A stretch of DNA of 31,732 nt from JACCTH01 sp036556085 (lineage in GTDB: Bacteria; Actinomycetota; Acidimicrobiia; Spongiisociales; ZC4RG35), in NCBI GenBank assembly GCA_036556085.1, contig DATBKE010000109.1, forward strand, positions 1 to 31,732, written 5' to 3'. The notes beneath the pieces were generated by a model. That model saw nothing but the letters and a program-made list of their open reading frames with translations. It was not told where the DNA came from and made no database searches. The first letter of the stretch is position 1. Every line of letters begins with the position of its first letter. Below are positions 7,313 to 15,775 of the stretch, piece after piece. The translations under genes were made by a program, and so were the position numbers.

Positions 7313-8737
7313 ATGAAAATTGACCAGTTCTCGGGCGAGGTGATTACGGCAGGCGAGGCCGGATACGACGCCGCTCGCGCCGTCTGGAACGGCTCCATCG
7401 ACCGAAGGCCTCTCCTGATAGCCCGATGCAGCAGAACCGCGGACGTGATCGCCGCGGTGCGGTTCGCCCGCCAACATGACCTGGAGATCGCGGTTCGGGG
7501 CGGGGGTCACAACGTCGCCGGGACCGCTGTGTGTGACGACGGGATGGTCATCGACCTTTCGGCGATGCGGGCGGTGCGAGTGGACTGTGGGCGACGTGTG
7601 GCTCAGGTGCAGGGTGGCGCTCTGTGGGCTGACGTCGACCAACAAACGCAGGCATACGGACTTGCCACAACCGGCGGGATCATCAGTCATACCGGCGTTG
7701 GCGGGCTCACCCTTGGCGGTGGCATCGGCTGGCTCATGCGCAAGCACGGCCTCACGATCGACAACCTGCTCGTTGCCGATGTCGTAACCGCCGACGGCGA
7801 ACTGCTGCAGGCTTCCGAGGACGAGCACTCCGACCTCTTCTGGGCGCTGCGGGGAGGGGGCGGCAACTTTGGTGTGGTTGCCTCATTCGAGTTCCGACTC
7901 CATCCCCTCGGACCCGACGTCTTGGCGGGCCCGATTCTCTGGAAGGCAGATGACGCTGCCGATGTTCTCCACTTTTACCGCGATTTCATTCGGAACGCCC
8001 CTGAGGAACTCGGGACCGTGGTGAGGTTTGGCACCGCGCCGCCGCTATCTGTCATTCCCGAAGACCTGCACTGGCGGCCCGTCATTTTGGTGGGCGTTTT
8101 TTACGCGGGAGCTGTTGAAGACGCTGAAAGTGCGATCCGGCCTTTGCGATCCTTCGGAAGGCCTCTCCTCGACCTCATCGCACCCACGTCCTATGTAAAT
8201 CACCAGAGTGCCCTCGACTCCACGGTGCTCCACGGCTGGGATTACTACTGGAAGTCGACACACCTTCCAGAACTAGGCGACGACCTCATCGAAGTGATCG
8301 CCGAGAACGCGTTCGCGTCTTCTTCACCACGGTCGTATGTGGCGATGTTCCACCTGGGGGGCGCGGTGAGTCGAGTGCCCGAAGGCGCTACCGCATTTGG
8401 GAACCGACATGCCTCACACGCCATCACTCTCGACGGCGTGTGGCGGCCTGGAGACGACTATGCCGACAGAGACACCGCTTGGGCCAAGCGCTTTTTCGCC
8501 TCCCTCGAAAAATACCGCGACGGCGTCTACGTCAACTTCCTCGGTGCCGATGAAGACCTCGACCGGGTCCGCGACGCTTATGGCAAGGATGTCTACGACC
8601 GACTGGTCGATATCAAGACCGGCTACGACCCGGAAAACGTCTTTCACCACAACCAGAACATTCGTCCCCGAGTGGAGGCGGTCAGCTACTCAGCTTCTCG
8701 GCCAGCCAGCGGAAGGTGGCCGGGGCCCAGTGGTTGA
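7313..8737 (+). CDS. FAD-linked oxidoreductase, berberine-bridge-enzyme-like (PCMH-type FAD domain)
   Basis: 474 residues; AGGGGAG lies 9 bases before the ATG. The N-terminal PCMH FAD-binding domain has VRGGGHNVAG (61-70), where H66 is the usual site of 8-alpha-histidyl FAD attachment, and HTGVGGLTLGGGIGWL in the middle. The cysteine that makes a second covalent bond in bicovalent relatives is not at its usual place. The C-terminal BBE signature is the segment ending DPENVFHHNQNI. Such proteins oxidise alcohols, sugars, amines or aromatic rings with O2. The usual C-terminus falls just after NIRP; here about 22 further residues are read antisense through the end of the hydrolase gene at 8682, a 56-base tail-to-tail overlap. 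It is regulated most likely by the divergent HxlR protein. Confidence 0.92.
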   Translation: MKIDQFSGEVITAGEAGYDAARAVWNGSIDRRPLLIARCSRTADVIAAVRFARQHDLEIAVRGGGHNVAGTAVCDDGMVIDLSAMRAVRVDCGRRVAQVQGGALWADVDQQTQAYGLATTGGIISHTGVGGLTLGGGIGWLMRKHGLTIDNLLVADVVTADGELLQASEDEHSDLFWALRGGGGNFGVVASFEFRLHPLGPDVLAGPILWKADDAADVLHFYRDFIRNAPEELGTVVRFGTAPPLSVIPEDLHWRPVILVGVFYAGAVEDAESAIRPLRSFGRPLLDLIAPTSYVNHQSALDSTVLHGWDYYWKSTHLPELGDDLIEVIAENAFASSSPRSYVAMFHLGGAVSRVPEGATAFGNRHASHAITLDGVWRPGDDYADRDTAWAKRFFASLEKYRDGVYVNFLGADEDLDRVRDAYGKDVYDRLVDIKTGYDPENVFHHNQNIRPRVEAVSYSASRPASGRWPGPSG

Positions 8738-9815
8738 AGTGTTTGAACGCACAATGACCGTCGTCTGGATAGATCCGGGCTTCCTTGCCGGTGGCGGGGC
8801 CGGTCTCGAGCATGAAATAGATGTTGCCGATCGGCGCCAGATGGTCGAGCTTGCCGTTGATCATCAAAACCGGCATGGTGATGTTGTCGAGGATTCCTTG
8901 CTCGGAGAGTGCCCACCGGGAGAACTCGGCTCGCTCCTGCTCCACTGACGTCGGCGGGAACGAAGGGGGATCGTCGGGTGCCCCAAATCGCCACTCGGCC
9001 CGCTCGTTGCGGACGCGGACGAACTCCTCCATCTCGTCATCGCCCATGACATAACCAAACGGATGACCGGCGCTGGCCACCACCGCCTTGAGCTTGTCGG
9101 GGGCGGTGCCGGCTAGTTGCAGTACCGAGTAGCCACCGCGGCTGATGCCGAATGCTCCGATTCTTCCGCCGTCAACCTCGGGGCGGCTGGCGAGATAGTC
9201 GACAGCGGCCTCCCAGGCGCTCACCGATTCCGGGGCCCAGGGAAAGGGGTTCTCTCCGGTGCCGGGACCATCCATCACCAGGGCGGCGAGTCCGTTTTCG
9301 ATGCACATGTCCTGTGCCCAGCCGCGGTCCTCTTTGAAGACATCCGCCCCGCACATGACCAGGACGGCCGGCACCGGGGATTCGGCGTGAGGCGCCCGAA
9401 AGTGGGCCCGGATCGTCTTGCTCTGATGCTCGAACTCGACGATTTCGACTGGCGGGTCGAGATGAGCGCATGCCTTTCGGTAGGCGCGTGCGCAGTCGTC
9501 GCTGATTCGCCGCTTGACCTCTGAGACTTCGCCGGGGAAGCGGCCGATGGCGTAGTAGGTCTTCGCCTGGAGATACGAGCGCCTCGAGCCGTCGAAATCT
9601 CCCTCCTGCTCCAACCGATCGCCCTCCGCCTCATGCCGGCGACCGAGCTCCTCCCAAACCGGGACCCACTTGTCCTCGGTGGTGCCCTCGAGGCGGGCGA
9701 CGGCGGACTCGAGTTCGGAAATATCGTCGATCATCGAATACCAGCGTCGGTAGAAGCCACCGTGGACGATGACAAAGGGGTCCTCGTTGGGGGCAAAGCC
9801 GAGTTCGAGTGTCAA
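8682..9815 (-). CDS. Alpha/beta hydrolase, FrsA/DUF1100-like with helical N-terminal domain
   Basis: 377 residues. The first ~125 residues are helical and rich in charged residues, as in FrsA-like esterases and the 2,6-dihydroxypseudooxynicotine hydrolase group. The catalytic domain has the DGPGTGENPF loop (182-191), nucleophile elbow FGISRGG with S225, acid D324 in INGKLDH and H354 in DDGHCAF. The start is TTG at 9815, chosen because AAGGAGG sits 5 bases upstream and no nearer ATG makes a full N-terminus. It is the last gene of the nine-gene minus-strand operon, set off by 58 bases containing a hairpin at 9839-9875. It is a paralogue in type of the hydrolase at 13235. The substrate may be an ester, amide or the C-C bond of a diketone; sequence alone does not decide. 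Confidence 0.9.
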   Translation of the reverse strand: MTLELGFAPNEDPFVIVHGGFYRRWYSMIDDISELESAVARLEGTTEDKWVPVWEELGRRHEAEGDRLEQEGDFDGSRRSYLQAKTYYAIGRFPGEVSEVKRRISDDCARAYRKACAHLDPPVEIVEFEHQSKTIRAHFRAPHAESPVPAVLVMCGADVFKEDRGWAQDMCIENGLAALVMDGPGTGENPFPWAPESVSAWEAAVDYLASRPEVDGGRIGAFGISRGGYSVLQLAGTAPDKLKAVVASAGHPFGYVMGDDEMEEFVRVRNERAEWRFGAPDDPPSFPPTSVEQERAEFSRWALSEQGILDNITMPVLMINGKLDHLAPIGNIYFMLETGPATGKEARIYPDDGHCAFKHFNHWAPATFRWLAEKLSS

Positions 9816-9838
9816 TGCAACCTCCTTCGGGCAAACTT

Positions 9839-9875
9839 AAGGCTCAAACATGCGGAAACCGCATGCTGAAGCCTT
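9839..9875. other. Two-tier inverted repeat between the last two operon genes
   Basis: A perfect 7-base stem CATGCGG/CCGCATG around an AAA loop (9849-9865) sits inside outer arms AAGGCT (9839-9844) and AGCCTT (9870-9875), separated by 4-base internal loops. It overlaps the stop codon of the oxidoreductase gene at 9874 and lies in the only non-overlapping gap of any size in the operon. There is no run of T on either strand, so it is not a standard intrinsic terminator. A transcript-stabilising or processing element that changes expression of the last gene is more likely. Confidence 0.5.
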
Positions 9876-11460
9876 AGGTTTCATTCGCCAGAACCTTGTC
9901 GATGCTGGTGCCGAGGTCGTCCAGGATCACGATGGCTGCATTCCTTCCGGGGCCTCCTGTGATCGATCCTCCGGGATGGGTGGTCGCGCCGGTCTGGTAG
10001 AGGCCAGGGATCGGCATCCGGTGTTGGGCCCATCCGGGGACCGGTCGCTGGGCGCCGCCATAGGCGAGACTTCGATCCCCGCCATGGATCGTCCCTCGAA
10101 ACATGTGGGGGTTGGCAGCCTCGATGTCGACGGGGCTTTTGGCTTTGCCGCCGAGGATGATCTCATCGGTCAGGTTGGGAGCGCACTGCTGGAGGATTCG
10201 CAAATGCTCCTCGGCGAGGACCTCCTTCCCCGTTTCCCAATCACCGAGATCCGCGGGAACCTCGTACGGCGCCAGGCTGAGGATCTTCACCGTGTGCTTC
10301 CCCTCCGGAGCGCGCGAGGGGTCGACGATCGTGGGAGTGGCAAAGAGGAGGAATGTGCCTGGTCGATGGAGCCGACCCTCGCGCAACCCCCGGCCGAACT
10401 CGATGACGTCTTCGATCCAGGGAGCCGGTCCCGCCGAGACAGGTTCGATTTCCCCGCCGTCGATCGGAAATCTCGGTGCCTCGCTGGTGGCGTAGTACGA
10501 AGCGAAGGAGGAGAGCCCCACGTCGTAGGTGTCGACACCGTAGAGAAACCCCTCACCCCAGACTTCGGCTGGAGCCATCTCGACCAGGTTCTTAACGTGG
10601 ATCGAGGAAACCACACCTTTTCGGGCTCGGAACTGGGTCCCGTCTGCGGTCTCGACCCCGACGCACCGCCCACCCTCGAGCATCAGAGAAGTCACCAGGG
10701 TCTCCCCGATCACTGTGCCGCCGGACTTCTCGATGGACGCCACGACGGCCTTGGGCAAGCTCGACGAACCCTCGACCGGGACCGACCAGCTCCGCCGTTG
10801 ACGACCTCCGACCAAGGAGTAAGCGAGGTAGCCGGAGCCGGGGGACTCGAGGGGCTGGGCAGTTTGGAACGCCATCCACGCCATGAAGGCCCGCACGTGC
10901 TGGCTCTCGAATTCCCGTCGGATCACCTCCCACGCGGACATGACATTGCGGCGCATCCACACCGTGCCCATCGGGTGGCCGGCAAGTCGTTCCTCGAGGG
11001 AAGGCCCATACCCGATGGGGGTGAAGCGATACTCGCCATAGATTCCCTTCACCGCGTCGAATTCCTCGAGCATCCGTCGGTAGGCGGCCGCATCGCTCTT
11101 CGAGAACCGCCCGATCTCTCCGAGCGTGCGGTCAAGGTCGAGCCACATGGTGAACCGTTCGCCGTCGGGGAAGACGACGTGCGCGACCGGATCCGGGTCG
11201 AGATACTGAAGGCCAAACTCCGACACCAATCCCAGCTCGTCCTTGGCGAGCAGCGGATTCACCTGGATCAGGGTGTGTCCGGTGGAACATGTGTCGAACC
11301 AGAACCCGGGCAGCAGGATCTCCTCGGTGGCGGCGCCGCCACCCATCTCGCGCCGGGCGTCGAGCACCACCACCTCGTAACCCGCCTTTGCCAGGTAGGC
11401 GGCGGTGATCAGGCTGTTGTGGCCGCCTCCGGCCACCACGAAGTCAGTGGTCGTGGTCAT
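9874..11460 (-). CDS. NAD(P)/FAD-dependent oxidoreductase, phytoene-desaturase (CrtI)-like
   Basis: 528 residues. An N-terminal Rossmann dinucleotide fold starts at residue 7 (VVAGGGHNSLITAAYLAKAG, 8-27), ending in the acidic VVLDAR. The C-terminal FAD-contacting segment GLYQTGATTHPGGSITGGPG is typical of CrtI, retinol saturase and PYROXD2-type proteins. These are flavin-dependent dehydrogenases or saturases of hydrophobic or carbonyl compounds; the carotenoid annotation that automated tools may give is not supported by neighbours, as no other carotenoid gene is present. Its ATG overlaps the stop of the CocE-like gene by 4 bases (ATGA), indicating coupled translation. A role in oxidising or reducing a ring intermediate of the locus substrate is inferred. 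Confidence 0.9.
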   Translation of the reverse strand: MTTTTDFVVAGGGHNSLITAAYLAKAGYEVVVLDARREMGGGAATEEILLPGFWFDTCSTGHTLIQVNPLLAKDELGLVSEFGLQYLDPDPVAHVVFPDGERFTMWLDLDRTLGEIGRFSKSDAAAYRRMLEEFDAVKGIYGEYRFTPIGYGPSLEERLAGHPMGTVWMRRNVMSAWEVIRREFESQHVRAFMAWMAFQTAQPLESPGSGYLAYSLVGGRQRRSWSVPVEGSSSLPKAVVASIEKSGGTVIGETLVTSLMLEGGRCVGVETADGTQFRARKGVVSSIHVKNLVEMAPAEVWGEGFLYGVDTYDVGLSSFASYYATSEAPRFPIDGGEIEPVSAGPAPWIEDVIEFGRGLREGRLHRPGTFLLFATPTIVDPSRAPEGKHTVKILSLAPYEVPADLGDWETGKEVLAEEHLRILQQCAPNLTDEIILGGKAKSPVDIEAANPHMFRGTIHGGDRSLAYGGAQRPVPGWAQHRMPIPGLYQTGATTHPGGSITGGPGRNAAIVILDDLGTSIDKVLANET

Positions 11461-13238
11461 TCGGCCTCCTCGGTCGTCTTGGGTGGGATAACCGGCAGAA
11501 GAAGATGGGAAGGATGGTCCGGACCCACGTGCAGGGTCACCTGCGCTCCGAACACCTCCTCTGGCCGGTCGTCGGGGTCGGCATGAGTCATACCACCGGT
11601 GCCACGGGTGGCGTAATAGAAGGTCTGCCCGTATTCGTCCAGCGGTCCCCGGTACTCGTAGTCCCTGCCCCTGACCCAGAGCTCGATCCAGTAGCCGGGT
11701 GGCACCACGATGCAGGTGGGGATGATCTCGATATCGAGTTCATAGACCATCCCGGGTTGCATAGGTTCGATGCGATCGTGGGGATGGAAGGGCTGCCAGG
11801 GCTTGGTCTTCTCCGGGTCGAGCGCGCGGTGGGAGGCGCGGAGCCATCCGTTGGCGATGGGCGTGTTGGGGTCCGTGGAACCTTCGAAGGTGACTTCGCT
11901 GCCGCCGGGGTCGAACAACTGCAGGATTAGAAACAGATCGGCGTCCGTGGTGGTCGTCGTCGAGATGAAAAGCTTGGCCACCAGAGGCCCGGTGATCTCG
12001 GTTTCCTCGGTGAAGGGCGCCATCGCGAAATGGAGCCCCTCGCCCATGGCTTCGTACCGCAATGAATCCCCCGACTCGGCCGGCTCGGGGGAGAGTGACT
12101 TATCCCCCTGGAAGTAGAGCGTGGTCCAGATGGTGCGGGCCAGTGGCCACTCGTCCTCCCCTCGCCACTCGAATTTCTCGCCGGGATACCTGATGTTGAG
12201 CTGAACTCGAGGAGTGCGGTCGAACCCGTTGTCGTCGCCTCTGAGGAAATGGTCGAAGAAGCGCTTCTGCAGGTCGCGTCCGTACCCGGAGTAGAAGTGG
12301 GTCCAGTGAGTGTCGCCGTGCACCTCGAGCCACTTCTGCTCCGAAGCCGTCTCGACGAATCCATTGAAGTTGCCGCGAGGGTGGATGCCCTGCCCGCCCC
12401 AGTTGGCCGCCGAGAGGAATGGAACAGTCACCTTCTTGAGATCGATGGCCCGCTCTCGATGCCATTCGTCGTAGAGGGGATGGGCCTTGATGTCGGGGAA
12501 CGACTCCACGCGGTTGGCGGCCAGTTCATCTTCGGAGAGATCGACCGGCCCGGCGACTGATTGTCCGGTATTCGGGTTGAGCGGAGCACGCGAGCCGCGC
12601 CCGTGCTGGATCGGATTGATCTGGCGCTCCTGCCAACGCTTCGTGAATTCACTCAGGATGCCACCGTGGTAGTAGGCATCCCGGTACGGATCGTTGAAAC
12701 CCTCCCAGGCGATGATGGCGGCGAGGTGCTCGGGCTGCCGCTCAGCCGCCGCCCAAGCCATGACCGCGTAGTAGGAGATGCCCATGATCCCGACCCGGCC
12801 GTTGCTCCAGGATTGGCAGGACGCCCACTCCACGGACTCGGCGATGTCGTCGTACTCCTTCGGATTGCGCGGCCAGAGGATGCCCGGCGACCAACCGGCC
12901 CCGCGCGAGTCGACCCGAACCACAACGTAGCCGGAGGTCACCCAGCGCTCCGGATCGGTGACCTCCCAAGCCTGATACTTCCCCGTCGAGCCCTCGAGCA
13001 CCGTTGGGTCCTTCGCCAGCAGCTTGTCCCATTGCATCTGGTAGATCGGGCCATTGAAGGGAAGACCCTTGGCGTAGACACCGTGGGAGAGGATGACCGG
13101 GTACTCGCCGTCGCTCTCTGGTCGGAAGACATCGGCTCTCAGCAGGGCACCATCGCTCATCGTCAACGGCACCTGGTAGTCGATGCACATTCCGTCGGCG
13201 GCGACGGTGAAGGTGTGCTCGTCGCCGCGGGAGGTCAT
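11457..13238 (-). CDS. CocE/NonD-family serine hydrolase (X-Pro dipeptidyl-peptidase S15 type)
   Basis: 593 residues with the alpha/beta hydrolase domain (about 20-320) and a C-terminal jelly-roll domain (about 350-590) typical of cocaine esterase and S15 peptidases. The nucleophile is S155 in IMGISYYAVM. The likely base is H311 or H314 in the GDTHWTHF segment. Where CocE has its catalytic aspartate in a GWYD motif, this protein reads NWGGQG (279-284), so the acid must come from elsewhere or be missing; the paralogue at 23925 shows the same change. The family hydrolyses esters and amides, including cephalosporin esters, cocaine and X-Pro peptides. No signal peptide, so cytoplasmic. It is joined by ATGA overlaps to both operon neighbours. 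Confidence 0.92.
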   Translation of the reverse strand: MTSRGDEHTFTVAADGMCIDYQVPLTMSDGALLRADVFRPESDGEYPVILSHGVYAKGLPFNGPIYQMQWDKLLAKDPTVLEGSTGKYQAWEVTDPERWVTSGYVVVRVDSRGAGWSPGILWPRNPKEYDDIAESVEWASCQSWSNGRVGIMGISYYAVMAWAAAERQPEHLAAIIAWEGFNDPYRDAYYHGGILSEFTKRWQERQINPIQHGRGSRAPLNPNTGQSVAGPVDLSEDELAANRVESFPDIKAHPLYDEWHRERAIDLKKVTVPFLSAANWGGQGIHPRGNFNGFVETASEQKWLEVHGDTHWTHFYSGYGRDLQKRFFDHFLRGDDNGFDRTPRVQLNIRYPGEKFEWRGEDEWPLARTIWTTLYFQGDKSLSPEPAESGDSLRYEAMGEGLHFAMAPFTEETEITGPLVAKLFISTTTTTDADLFLILQLFDPGGSEVTFEGSTDPNTPIANGWLRASHRALDPEKTKPWQPFHPHDRIEPMQPGMVYELDIEIIPTCIVVPPGYWIELWVRGRDYEYRGPLDEYGQTFYYATRGTGGMTHADPDDRPEEVFGAQVTLHVGPDHPSHLLLPVIPPKTTEEAE

Positions 13239-14338
13239 GCGACCTGTCCGCCCAGCCTCTTTGCCATCCAGTCATCCACAAACGGAGCAAACTTGTAGGC
13301 CAGGTTGCTCACGCCATGGGTGGCTTCCTCGATCGTGATGAGAGTGGCGTTCGGTGCCTCGTCGGCTATGCGTTGGGCGTGGTCGACACCGATGAGAGGA
13401 TCGAGCATGCCGTGGACGACAACCAATGGCTGGTAGATCTTCTCGGCTACGCCGGTCAGATCGAGGGTCGTCGCCTTTTCTCGGGCCTCCTCCGCCGACG
13501 ACGACCACGAGTACTTGCGGAAAGCGTCTCTCGTTACCGTCGGCAGCTCGTCCCAACAATCGATCCAGCGATAGGGGCCGCAGTTGGCCACCGCCGCACT
13601 TACCCGCGGCTCGAAAGCGGCCGCCCGACAGGCGTAATAGCCACCAAGGCTGGCTCCGATCAGGCCTACCCGAGTGGCGTCAATTCGGTCATGACCTTCC
13701 AGGAAGTCGATGGCGGCGGAGACGGCCACCTCGTAGTCATGGCGGATCGGCAGCTTCGAGCTGATCTCTCCCTGGCCGGGGCCGTCGAGACTGAGCACGG
13801 CCATCCCGCGGCGAAGCAGCGAGCCTCTCCCTCCGTGCCGCTGCTCCTTGGTCGAGTCCAAGCCGGGGAGAAAAATCACCACCGGGTGGGGACCTTTGCC
13901 GGCCGGGATGCTCAGCAGGCCCGATAGATCGGCCTCGGGGAAGGGAATGGCGACTTTCTCGACGGTGGGCTCCATGTAGGGGAGAGCCCGATCGTGACAC
14001 TCCAGCATCTTGGCGAGACCATGGGCATGAGCTTGTTCGTCATCGACGGAGAGGAAGTAGGAGAGGTGGTAGCAACGCGCCGCCGACAGAAAATGGTTCA
14101 CCGCCGAGAGCCGACGACCATCAGTCCACGCCGCTTCGCCCAGCTCCTCGTGGCCTTGGGCTGTCTTCATCCACTCCGCTCCCCAGTCCGACCAGTCTTT
14201 GATCCGGCCCACAGTGGTTGTCAGGTCGCCCAGCTCGATCTGACCGTGGAGGAACCGGGCCGCCCAGATATCGAGGACCTCTTGGACCTGTGGGTCCTCG
14301 TGGAAAAGACTGCGGGTGGTGGCGGGATCAACCCTCAT
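13235..14338 (-). CDS. Alpha/beta hydrolase, FrsA/dihydroxypseudooxynicotine-hydrolase-like
   Basis: 367 residues. The helical N-terminal cap (1-125) is followed by a hydrolase fold with the DGPGQGE loop (185-191), nucleophile S230 in LIGASLGGYY, acid D313 in HGMLDPL and base H341 in EATHGVSN. All triad residues are in place. The family includes an Arthrobacter C-C bond hydrolase of nicotine breakdown and FrsA-like proteins, so both ester/amide and C-C hydrolysis are possible. It shares architecture with the last operon gene (8682) but differs enough in the cap that the two likely act on different intermediates. ATGA overlaps on both sides put it in the middle of the operon. Confidence 0.91.
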   Translation of the reverse strand: MRVDPATTRSLFHEDPQVQEVLDIWAARFLHGQIELGDLTTTVGRIKDWSDWGAEWMKTAQGHEELGEAAWTDGRRLSAVNHFLSAARCYHLSYFLSVDDEQAHAHGLAKMLECHDRALPYMEPTVEKVAIPFPEADLSGLLSIPAGKGPHPVVIFLPGLDSTKEQRHGGRGSLLRRGMAVLSLDGPGQGEISSKLPIRHDYEVAVSAAIDFLEGHDRIDATRVGLIGASLGGYYACRAAAFEPRVSAAVANCGPYRWIDCWDELPTVTRDAFRKYSWSSSAEEAREKATTLDLTGVAEKIYQPLVVVHGMLDPLIGVDHAQRIADEAPNATLITIEEATHGVSNLAYKFAPFVDDWMAKRLGGQVA

Positions 14339-15393
14339 TGCAGAGCTCCGGCCCTCTCCACCATCGGTGCCACCGCTACTGCCTCACCCTTTCGTTGTGA
14401 GGATTCCAACGCGGCGTGGACCACGGCCAAGGCGCGGATTGCCTCCAAGGCTCCCACCTCGATCTCGGCCTTTCCTCGAATGGATAGAGCGAATTCGTCG
14501 AGCTGCTCCCGGAACATGTCGGTGGGGGGGATGTCGACCGCCGGCCTCACCGACTCGCGATAGGCCTGGCTGACCAAGGTGCTCTTCGAGTCGGCCAGGT
14601 GGGACTCATCCCAATTGTTGAAGTCGAGGTCGTAGAACAGATTCGCCTCCGTCCCCTGGAGCCGAAGCTGGTAGACCCCGGGTGAGGCCCATCCCGTTCC
14701 CAGGTAGCCAAGCGGTCCCGACTCGAACTCGAGAATCGACATGACCGCATCGGGAACCTCAGCCCGCGTGTAGAGCTTGCGGGCGTGGCTGGAGACAGCC
14801 GCCACCGGGCCGAGCAGATACTGCAAATTGTCGGCGTGATGAACGCCGAGCTGGATCATGGCCCCGCCCGGGCTTTTGTCGGCGAACCACCTCCAGGTGT
14901 CAGGCGTCAGCTCCAGTCCCCGTTCATTGGAGAAGTTCGCTTCGGCCAGCGAAACCCTGCCGATTTTCCCGGTCTCGATCCACTGCTTCATCGCTCGGTG
15001 CCCACCAAGCCGGCGGGCGCTATGGCCCACTGCGAAGGCCACGCCCGATGCGGCGGCCGCCCGGGCAATCACGCCGGCATCTTCCATGGTGTGGGCGATC
15101 GGCTTATCGGTGTAGACCGCTTTACCGGCGTCCAGGCTCTCCAAGATCACGGTCTTGTGCGTGTCGTTGGGCGTGGTCACCAGCACCCCTTCGATCTCGG
15201 GATCGGCCAGCAACTGATCCAGTGTCGCTGCCGCCTTCGGGATGCCGAACTCTTCCTGAAAGGCGGCGCGGCGCTCGGCCGAGCGCGAGAAGCAGCTTGC
15301 CAGCTCGATCACCGATCCTCTTTGCGCACCCCGAGCGAGAACCCTCGCCCATCTTCCTAACCCGATGGATGCGAGTTTCACCCCCTCAGTCAT
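14335..15393 (-). CDS. Gfo/Idh/MocA-family NAD(P)-dependent dehydrogenase
   Basis: 352 residues from the ATG at 15393, chosen because GGAGG lies 5 bases upstream; an in-frame GTG at 15414 would put the ribosome site inside the coding region. The N-terminal Rossmann fold has IGLGRWA (10-16). The catalytic lysine motif reads TDKPIA (95-100), with D in place of the usual E of EKP. The C-terminal substrate domain has GVHHADNL (183-190), where the histidine is the usual proton-transfer residue. Family members oxidise hydroxyl groups of sugars, inositols and similar compounds or reduce imines. It overlaps the cupin gene by 8 bases. A second, paralogous enzyme starts the same operon (17527). Confidence 0.92.
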   Translation of the reverse strand: MTEGVKLASIGLGRWARVLARGAQRGSVIELASCFSRSAERRAAFQEEFGIPKAAATLDQLLADPEIEGVLVTTPNDTHKTVILESLDAGKAVYTDKPIAHTMEDAGVIARAAAASGVAFAVGHSARRLGGHRAMKQWIETGKIGRVSLAEANFSNERGLELTPDTWRWFADKSPGGAMIQLGVHHADNLQYLLGPVAAVSSHARKLYTRAEVPDAVMSILEFESGPLGYLGTGWASPGVYQLRLQGTEANLFYDLDFNNWDESHLADSKSTLVSQAYRESVRPAVDIPPTDMFREQLDEFALSIRGKAEIEVGALEAIRALAVVHAALESSQRKGEAVAVAPMVERAGALQ

Positions 15394-15775
15394 GTACTCC
15401 TCCCTCCTCGGCACTAATGATCAGGTCGAGCTCTTCGATGTTGTTGGCGAAGTCGTCGTGAGGGAAGAAGCAGACAAGTGACAACGTCTCGCCTTGGTCA
15501 GCCAAAGTGGCGTGTGGTGTTCGCGCCGGGATGCGGTACCAGCTGCCAGGTCCAACCGGTTGAAAGACCCCATCGAGCCAAACCCGGCCCGTTCCGGCCA
15601 CCACATAGACAATCTCCTCGCTTTGGGGGTGCAGGTGAGGGGACCTGGAGGGGACGTAGTCGATCGTGACCTGGCGCACGGTTGAAGAGCCTTGCCCCGC
15701 TCTCCGGAACGGATCGGAGGTCAATCGTCCCGGGAATTCGCGGAACTCGAGCTCCTCGGGGCCGACGACCGTCAT
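15386..15775 (-). CDS. Small single-domain cupin protein
   Basis: 129 residues, one cupin barrel. Motif 1 reads HLHPQSEEIVYVVAGTG, with the two histidines and glutamate that bind the metal. Motif 2 contains IPARTPHATL with the third histidine. It is thus a likely metal-binding small-molecule protein: an isomerase, lyase, dioxygenase or sensor cannot be told apart. It overlaps the creatininase-like gene by ATGA and the downstream dehydrogenase gene by 8 bases. Its position between amidohydrolase and dehydrogenase genes suggests it acts on, or guards, an unstable intermediate. Confidence 0.88.
   Translation of the reverse strand: MTVVGPEELEFREFPGRLTSDPFRRAGQGSSTVRQVTIDYVPSRSPHLHPQSEEIVYVVAGTGRVWLDGVFQPVGPGSWYRIPARTPHATLADQGETLSLVCFFPHDDFANNIEELDLIISAEEGGVHD

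Noticed and set aside
9874..11460. Carotenoid biosynthesis (phytoene desaturase) role
   Set aside because: The similarity is to the broad CrtI-like flavoprotein fold; no phytoene synthase, cyclase or prenyl transferase gene is nearby, and the gene is embedded in a hydrolase/dehydrogenase operon.
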